Positions 60,320 through 64,000 of a DNA stretch of 64,000 bases are shown here, piece after piece. Origin of the DNA: Sediminicola luteus (GTDB lineage Bacteria > Bacteroidota > Bacteroidia > Flavobacteriales > Flavobacteriaceae); contig NZ_NBWU01000001.1 in NCBI RefSeq assembly GCF_002514735.1, positions 372,001-436,000 of the forward strand. The letters run 5' to 3'. Made by a program: the position numbers and the translations under genes. The notes beneath the pieces are model-generated. The model was not told the DNA's origin, searched no databases, and saw only the letters and a program-made list of their open reading frames with translations. Within the stretch, counting starts at the first letter, position 1, and the number at the start of each line of letters is the position of its first letter.

Positions 60320-62302
60320 CTATTCTATCGCTACTTTTCTGATGATATGATTTTCGGAATCACCCACATAAACACTACCATCTACTGGATCAACTACCAC
60401 ACCTACGGGTTTGCGGAAAAGAGATACATCGGCCGGGCCATCTACATAACCCACTACCCCACTTCTACCCGCGAAAATCTGGGTATCGTAAAAAAGTCCG
60501 CTATCATCCAAGGCGGCCTTTAGCACGGTATGCAATCCGTTTACGGCTGTGGTTATATATAGGGCATCGGTAGTGGTATCGACGGCGATACCTTGTGGCC
60601 CTCGGATTACGATACCTTGAGAGGCCAAAGTGGCCAAGCCCCCGCCAGCATCCAATACTTTAACCTTGTGGTTTCCGGTATCGGTTACAAAAAGGAGGTT
60701 GGTTGTTTTATTTATGGTAATATCGGTCGGGGCGTTCAGTCGCGATACGTTCGATCCGCCATCTACATCACCTACCATACCATTACCGGCCATGGTAGTA
60801 ACAACCCCTGTATCGGTAATTTTTCTGATAGCATTATTACGGGTGTCGGCCACATAAACGAACATGCCATTTGCGGTTACCGCCACCCCAGAAGGGTATT
60901 GGAATTGGGCTTGGTCACCCGTTTGATCGGTTAAGCCTGCCGTACCGTTACCAGCCAAGGTAACCACTCCGCCAGCGTCTATTTTACGAATAGCGTGGTT
61001 GTAACTATCGGCCACATATACCACCCCAGATTGATCTACGTCTACATCGGTGGGGTGATCAAAGGTGGCCCCGGTTTTGCTTCCGTCGTCAAAACCAGCT
61101 ACGCCAGGTTTTCCAGCAAAAACACTTACGACCCCGGTACTTATCTGAACATGACGGATGATGTGGTTGTCAGTATCGGCTATATACATATCGTCGCCCA
61201 AAATGGCTATGCCCTTGGGCCTCGAGAATCTAGCGGCTGCTCCTACTCCATCCATAAAACCGGAAGTACCGCCCTTACCTAAGAAGGTGGAGGTACGCAA
61301 TACGGTATCGTCAACATCGGTTACGATAATGGTTACGTCTTCCGTAGCACTTAATCCGCCATCGGAAACCATGACTTTTACGATATGTTGGGTCGCAGTC
61401 TCATAATCGAGACTATGGTTTGGGTGTAAGGTGATTATTCCGTTCGGATTCACACGGAACTTATTCGGGCCGGTCTCGGATGGCACTAAACTAAAGGTGA
61501 TATCGGCATTCTCGGGATCGGTGGCCGTAACCACACCCACTTGGGTACTTGGTGCAGCATCTTCGGCAATTTCAAAGGTAAAGGGAGCATTCGTAAATAC
61601 TGGGACTTCATCGATATCGTTGATTACCACCTTAATTTGAATACTGCTACTCAAACTGCCATCGGAAATGTTAATGTTCAGTAAATAGCTGCTTTGCGCC
61701 TCTCTATCCAAATTGTCGGCCGTATTCGTAAGGGCGCCAGTATCGGCATCTATGGCAAATACATTGGAAGCAGAGGCAGGAATAGTACTTGCAATGGTGA
61801 ATTTTAATGCATCGTTATCGGGATCGGTAGCCGTTACAGTTCCCATGGCAACGCCCGCCGGGCTGTTTTCATCTATGGCAAATTCCTGGTTGGCAGCAAT
61901 TACCGGAGCTTGGTTCTCATCTACATCTACCACCGTAATGGTCATGTTTTGTTCTACTTTATCGGCACCATCGGTCACGGCAACTTTAATGGTATGGGAG
62001 CTAGCGGTTTCAAAGTCTAGTGAGGCATTATCAGAAAGGCTTAAATCGCCTTGACTTGAAATTTCAAACAGGCCATTACTGTTTTCGGTGATACTGAATA
62101 CAAGTTGATCCCCATCGGGATCAGTTGCCTTTACTTTTCCTATAATCTGGGCATCGTCAATAGCCTCGGAAGCGGAAAAAGTCTGCGCCTTTATTTCGGG
62201 CGGGGAATTTTCAACGGTATCGTCTTCGTTACTACAGGAATACAGGGATACAGCTACGACCGCCAGGGCCAAAACCGTTTTGATTGCGTTCGTTTTCTTC
62301 AT
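60320..62302 (-). CDS. Surface lipoprotein with three cadherin-like modules and a six-bladed NHL propeller
   Basis: A 660-residue lipoprotein; the ATG at 62302 (MKKTNAIKTVLALAVVAVSL) is chosen. Lipobox YSC near residue 23. Three cadherin-like modules (about 35-335), each with a calcium-binding type DPDGD / DPDND / DPENA segment, are followed by six NHL-type blades (about 340-660) with repeats of VYVADSYNHAIRKI. Some blades retain less of the pattern (VTTAVNGLHTVL in the fifth). Such propellers bind carbohydrates or other molecules, and are also found on secreted lyases. No catalytic residues are evident. The hybrid regulator next upstream could control it. Confidence 0.85.
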   Translation of the reverse strand: MKKTNAIKTVLALAVVAVSLYSCSNEDDTVENSPPEIKAQTFSASEAIDDAQIIGKVKATDPDGDQLVFSITENSNGLFEISSQGDLSLSDNASLDFETASSHTIKVAVTDGADKVEQNMTITVVDVDENQAPVIAANQEFAIDENSPAGVAMGTVTATDPDNDALKFTIASTIPASASNVFAIDADTGALTNTADNLDREAQSSYLLNINISDGSLSSSIQIKVVINDIDEVPVFTNAPFTFEIAEDAAPSTQVGVVTATDPENADITFSLVPSETGPNKFRVNPNGIITLHPNHSLDYETATQHIVKVMVSDGGLSATEDVTIIVTDVDDTVLRTSTFLGKGGTSGFMDGVGAAARFSRPKGIAILGDDMYIADTDNHIIRHVQISTGVVSVFAGKPGVAGFDDGSKTGATFDHPTDVDVDQSGVVYVADSYNHAIRKIDAGGVVTLAGNGTAGLTDQTGDQAQFQYPSGVAVTANGMFVYVADTRNNAIRKITDTGVVTTMAGNGMVGDVDGGSNVSRLNAPTDITINKTTNLLFVTDTGNHKVKVLDAGGGLATLASQGIVIRGPQGIAVDTTTDALYITTAVNGLHTVLKAALDDSGLFYDTQIFAGRSGVVGYVDGPADVSLFRKPVGVVVDPVDGSVYVGDSENHIIRKVAIE

Positions 62303-62482
62303 GGATTTTATATTACAAAATTGAGGGTCTCCCCTTTGGTTTTGCAAAGAAAACGCTAGCAAAAAACGATCATTCCATCTTCACCTTTTCCATTTCGGAC
62401 AAGTGTATATTTAAAATCGGACAGTATCTATTACACACTGTAATACAGTACCTTAACCCAGAATAAAATCTAACGATTTTAC

Positions 62483-64000
62483 CTAGTCCGGATAGATATC
62501 GCGCCCAAATTGCTCTTTATACAGGTTGTTTAAATAGGTGCCGTTGGTTAGACCGACCGATAGGGCCAATTCTTGAAGCGAACGCTTGGGACCACTTTCA
62601 ATGACCTGCCTAATACGTTGTAGTTTTATCTCCCTGATAAAGGCGTTAGGTGTAAGACCAGTCTCTTTTTTTAATGCCCGGTAAAGGGTCCTTTCCGAAA
62701 TATTAAGATCTTGTGAGAGCTGGGCCACTCCAAAATAGGGGTCCGAAATATGTTCTTCCACTAAGTTTCGGGCCATTGACGTATGGGTTGGCGTAGGGTC
62801 CGGTATTGGGAAGTTATCGGCAGGTTTTTCGATTTCTGATTGAAGGAATAACTTCCGCTCTCGGGTATTTTCCAGTACATTCCGTAACCTAAATACCAAT
62901 TCTTCCTCAATAAAGGGTTTGGTCAGGTAATCTTGGACCCCTAACTGAAGCATCCCTAATTTACTTTGGGTATCGGCCCGGGCGGTGAGCATTATAACGG
63001 GTATCATGTATGGTTTGGCCTTCATGGCCTCTAGCAAGGCACTCCCATCCATAACCGGCATCATAAAATCGGTTACTACGGCATCGATCCGTTCATTTTC
63101 CAAAATCGTGAGGGCCTCTTTGCCATTGGCCGCTTGTACTGTTGTATACTCTTTTAAAACCTCCGCCACATAGTCCCGCATTTCGGCATTGTCGTCTACG
63201 ACCAATACCTTCTTTTTTGTCAAATGATTCTGATCATACACCTTTTTGTAAAGTTCTAAATTTCTATTCCCATGGGACTCACTTCTTTCTTTCGAAACTT
63301 TATCTAAAGTAATCGTTATGGTTAACCCGCCTTTGGCATTGTTCGCAGCTTTAATGGTTCCGCCAAGAAGACTGATAACCTCTTTACTAAAAGCCAACCC
63401 TATGCCACTACCCCCCGCCTTATTTAAATCGTTATCAGCCTGATAATAGCGTTCGAAAATACGTTCCAAATCCGTATCGGCCACCCCGGTTCCGCTATCC
63501 GAAATCCGGATTTCGTAGGTCTGGCCAAGGTTGCGGACGCCCATGCTGACTTGTCCTTGGCTGGGGGTATACTTTAGGGCATTGGTCAAGATATTGCCAA
63601 ACACCCGTTCTAGATAAATGGAATCGGCGAAAATGTAACCTTCTTCTTTTGCCTGATCTAAAGAAAAACGGATGTCCTCTTTATTGAAGATAGGTTCGAA
63701 CGATAGGAATACGCGTTGGACAAACTGATTCAGATTTAAGTTTTTATGCTCCAACATCAAAGAATTGGATTCGATTTTAGCTATGTCGATAATATCGTTT
63801 ATCAACCCTTCCATCTTGTTAATATGGCGCTCTACTTTTTTGACCCTTTGAATCGATTCCCCGTCATTGATTTCTTGATATAAGCTGTTTAATTGGCCTT
63901 TTATCAGGGTTATTGGTGTACGAAACTCGTGGGTAAGGTTTACAAAAAAGTGGTTTTGAAAGGTATTAAGCTCTACCAATTCCTTACTTTGTTTATCGAG
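62483..64000 (-). CDS. Hybrid two-component regulator (kinase, receiver, AraC-type output), N terminus beyond window
   Basis: The visible 3' part (about 505 residues) of a one-protein signalling system. The frame is open to the right edge, so the sensor domain lies outside; the TTG at 63979 is internal. The order is HisKA with LTHEFRTPITLIKGQL (phospho-acceptor His), HATPase with DSGTGVADTDLERIFERYYQ and GGSGIGLAFSKEVISLLGG, receiver domain with acceptor Asp in VVTDFMMPVMDG and TARADTQSKLGMLQLGVQDYLTKPF, and a C-terminal AraC-type helix-turn-helix (LSQDLNISERTLYRALKKETG, LALSVGLTNGTYLNNLYKEQFG). Bacteroidota hybrid regulators of this kind often control adjacent uptake loci, here perhaps the two lipoprotein genes 180 bp downstream. 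Confidence 0.93.
   Translation of the reverse strand, partial: LDKQSKELVELNTFQNHFFVNLTHEFRTPITLIKGQLNSLYQEINDGESIQRVKKVERHINKMEGLINDIIDIAKIESNSLMLEHKNLNLNQFVQRVFLSFEPIFNKEDIRFSLDQAKEEGYIFADSIYLERVFGNILTNALKYTPSQGQVSMGVRNLGQTYEIRISDSGTGVADTDLERIFERYYQADNDLNKAGGSGIGLAFSKEVISLLGGTIKAANNAKGGLTITITLDKVSKERSESHGNRNLELYKKVYDQNHLTKKKVLVVDDNAEMRDYVAEVLKEYTTVQAANGKEALTILENERIDAVVTDFMMPVMDGSALLEAMKAKPYMIPVIMLTARADTQSKLGMLQLGVQDYLTKPFIEEELVFRLRNVLENTRERKLFLQSEIEKPADNFPIPDPTPTHTSMARNLVEEHISDPYFGVAQLSQDLNISERTLYRALKKETGLTPNAFIREIKLQRIRQVIESGPKRSLQELALSVGLTNGTYLNNLYKEQFGRDIYPD

Noticed and set aside
1-64000. tRNA, rRNA, insertion sequences, integrases, phage genes and CRISPR arrays
   Set aside because: None could be recognised in the sequence; the window looks like ordinary chromosome with accessory catabolic genes, not a mobile element. 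A tRNA scan and repeat search would settle it.

Overview
The window looks like a chromosome segment of a marine Flavobacteriaceae (Bacteroidota). The evidence is SusC/SusD-type outer-membrane uptake genes, an ECF sigma/FecR/TonB-receptor signalling set, PorP/SprF beside a giant protein with a gliding-type (type IX secretion, type B) C-terminal domain, two AraC-type or TetR-type regulators with local palindromes, promoter elements resembling the Bacteroidota TAnnTTTG box, and weak Shine-Dalgarno signals. The genus cannot be fixed from the sequence; a Maribacter/Zobellia/Arenibacter-like organism would fit, but that is a guess.

Layout. (1) 1-7539: a class III aminotransferase cut by the left edge, a small secreted protein, then a SusC-SusD-PKD lipoprotein operon behind a promoter with two TetR-style palindromes. 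(2) 7700-15418: an envelope-type run on the plus strand comprising a 1096-residue TPR/MORN-repeat protein, two DUF3857 proteins (one with an intact transglutaminase triad, one without) and a GAF protein. (3) 15452-18078: an exported amidohydrolase, a small coiled-coil protein and a DoxX membrane protein. (4) 18232-42341: a large oxidative catabolic island. The minus-strand arm runs from a TetR regulator and a TonB receptor of unusual type through a Rieske oxygenase, acyl-CoA dehydrogenase, thioesterase, FadJ/FadB-like fusion enzyme, thiolase, luciferase-like monooxygenase, flavin reductase, amidase, two SnoaL-like proteins around a second thioesterase, acyl-CoA ligase and a semialdehyde dehydrogenase. 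The plus-strand arm carries RibB, a small secreted protein, a second semialdehyde dehydrogenase, a second Rieske oxygenase and the only Rieske-type reductase. (5) 42343-50106: an ECF sigma / FecR / TonB-receptor signalling set followed by a purple-acid-phosphatase-like enzyme and a GH43-superfamily-like protein. (6) 50266-58898: PorP/SprF plus a 2569-residue secreted repeat protein. (7) 59198-64000: two surface lipoproteins with cadherin-like modules (one LamG-like, one NHL propeller) and a hybrid two-component regulator cut by the right edge.

The most interesting part is the island in (4). Its enzymes can be read as uptake of a poorly soluble substrate, oxygenation by Rieske and flavin-dependent enzymes, CoA activation, beta-oxidation and disposal of a semialdehyde, but the substrate is not evident. 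Both Rieske genes carry the same 14-bp CRP/FNR-like dyad about 55 bp before their start codons, in otherwise unrelated flanks, which ties the two arms into one probable regulon. The RibB gene at the hinge, in an island full of flavoenzymes, and the hybrid architecture of the TonB receptor add to the impression of an undescribed degradation system.
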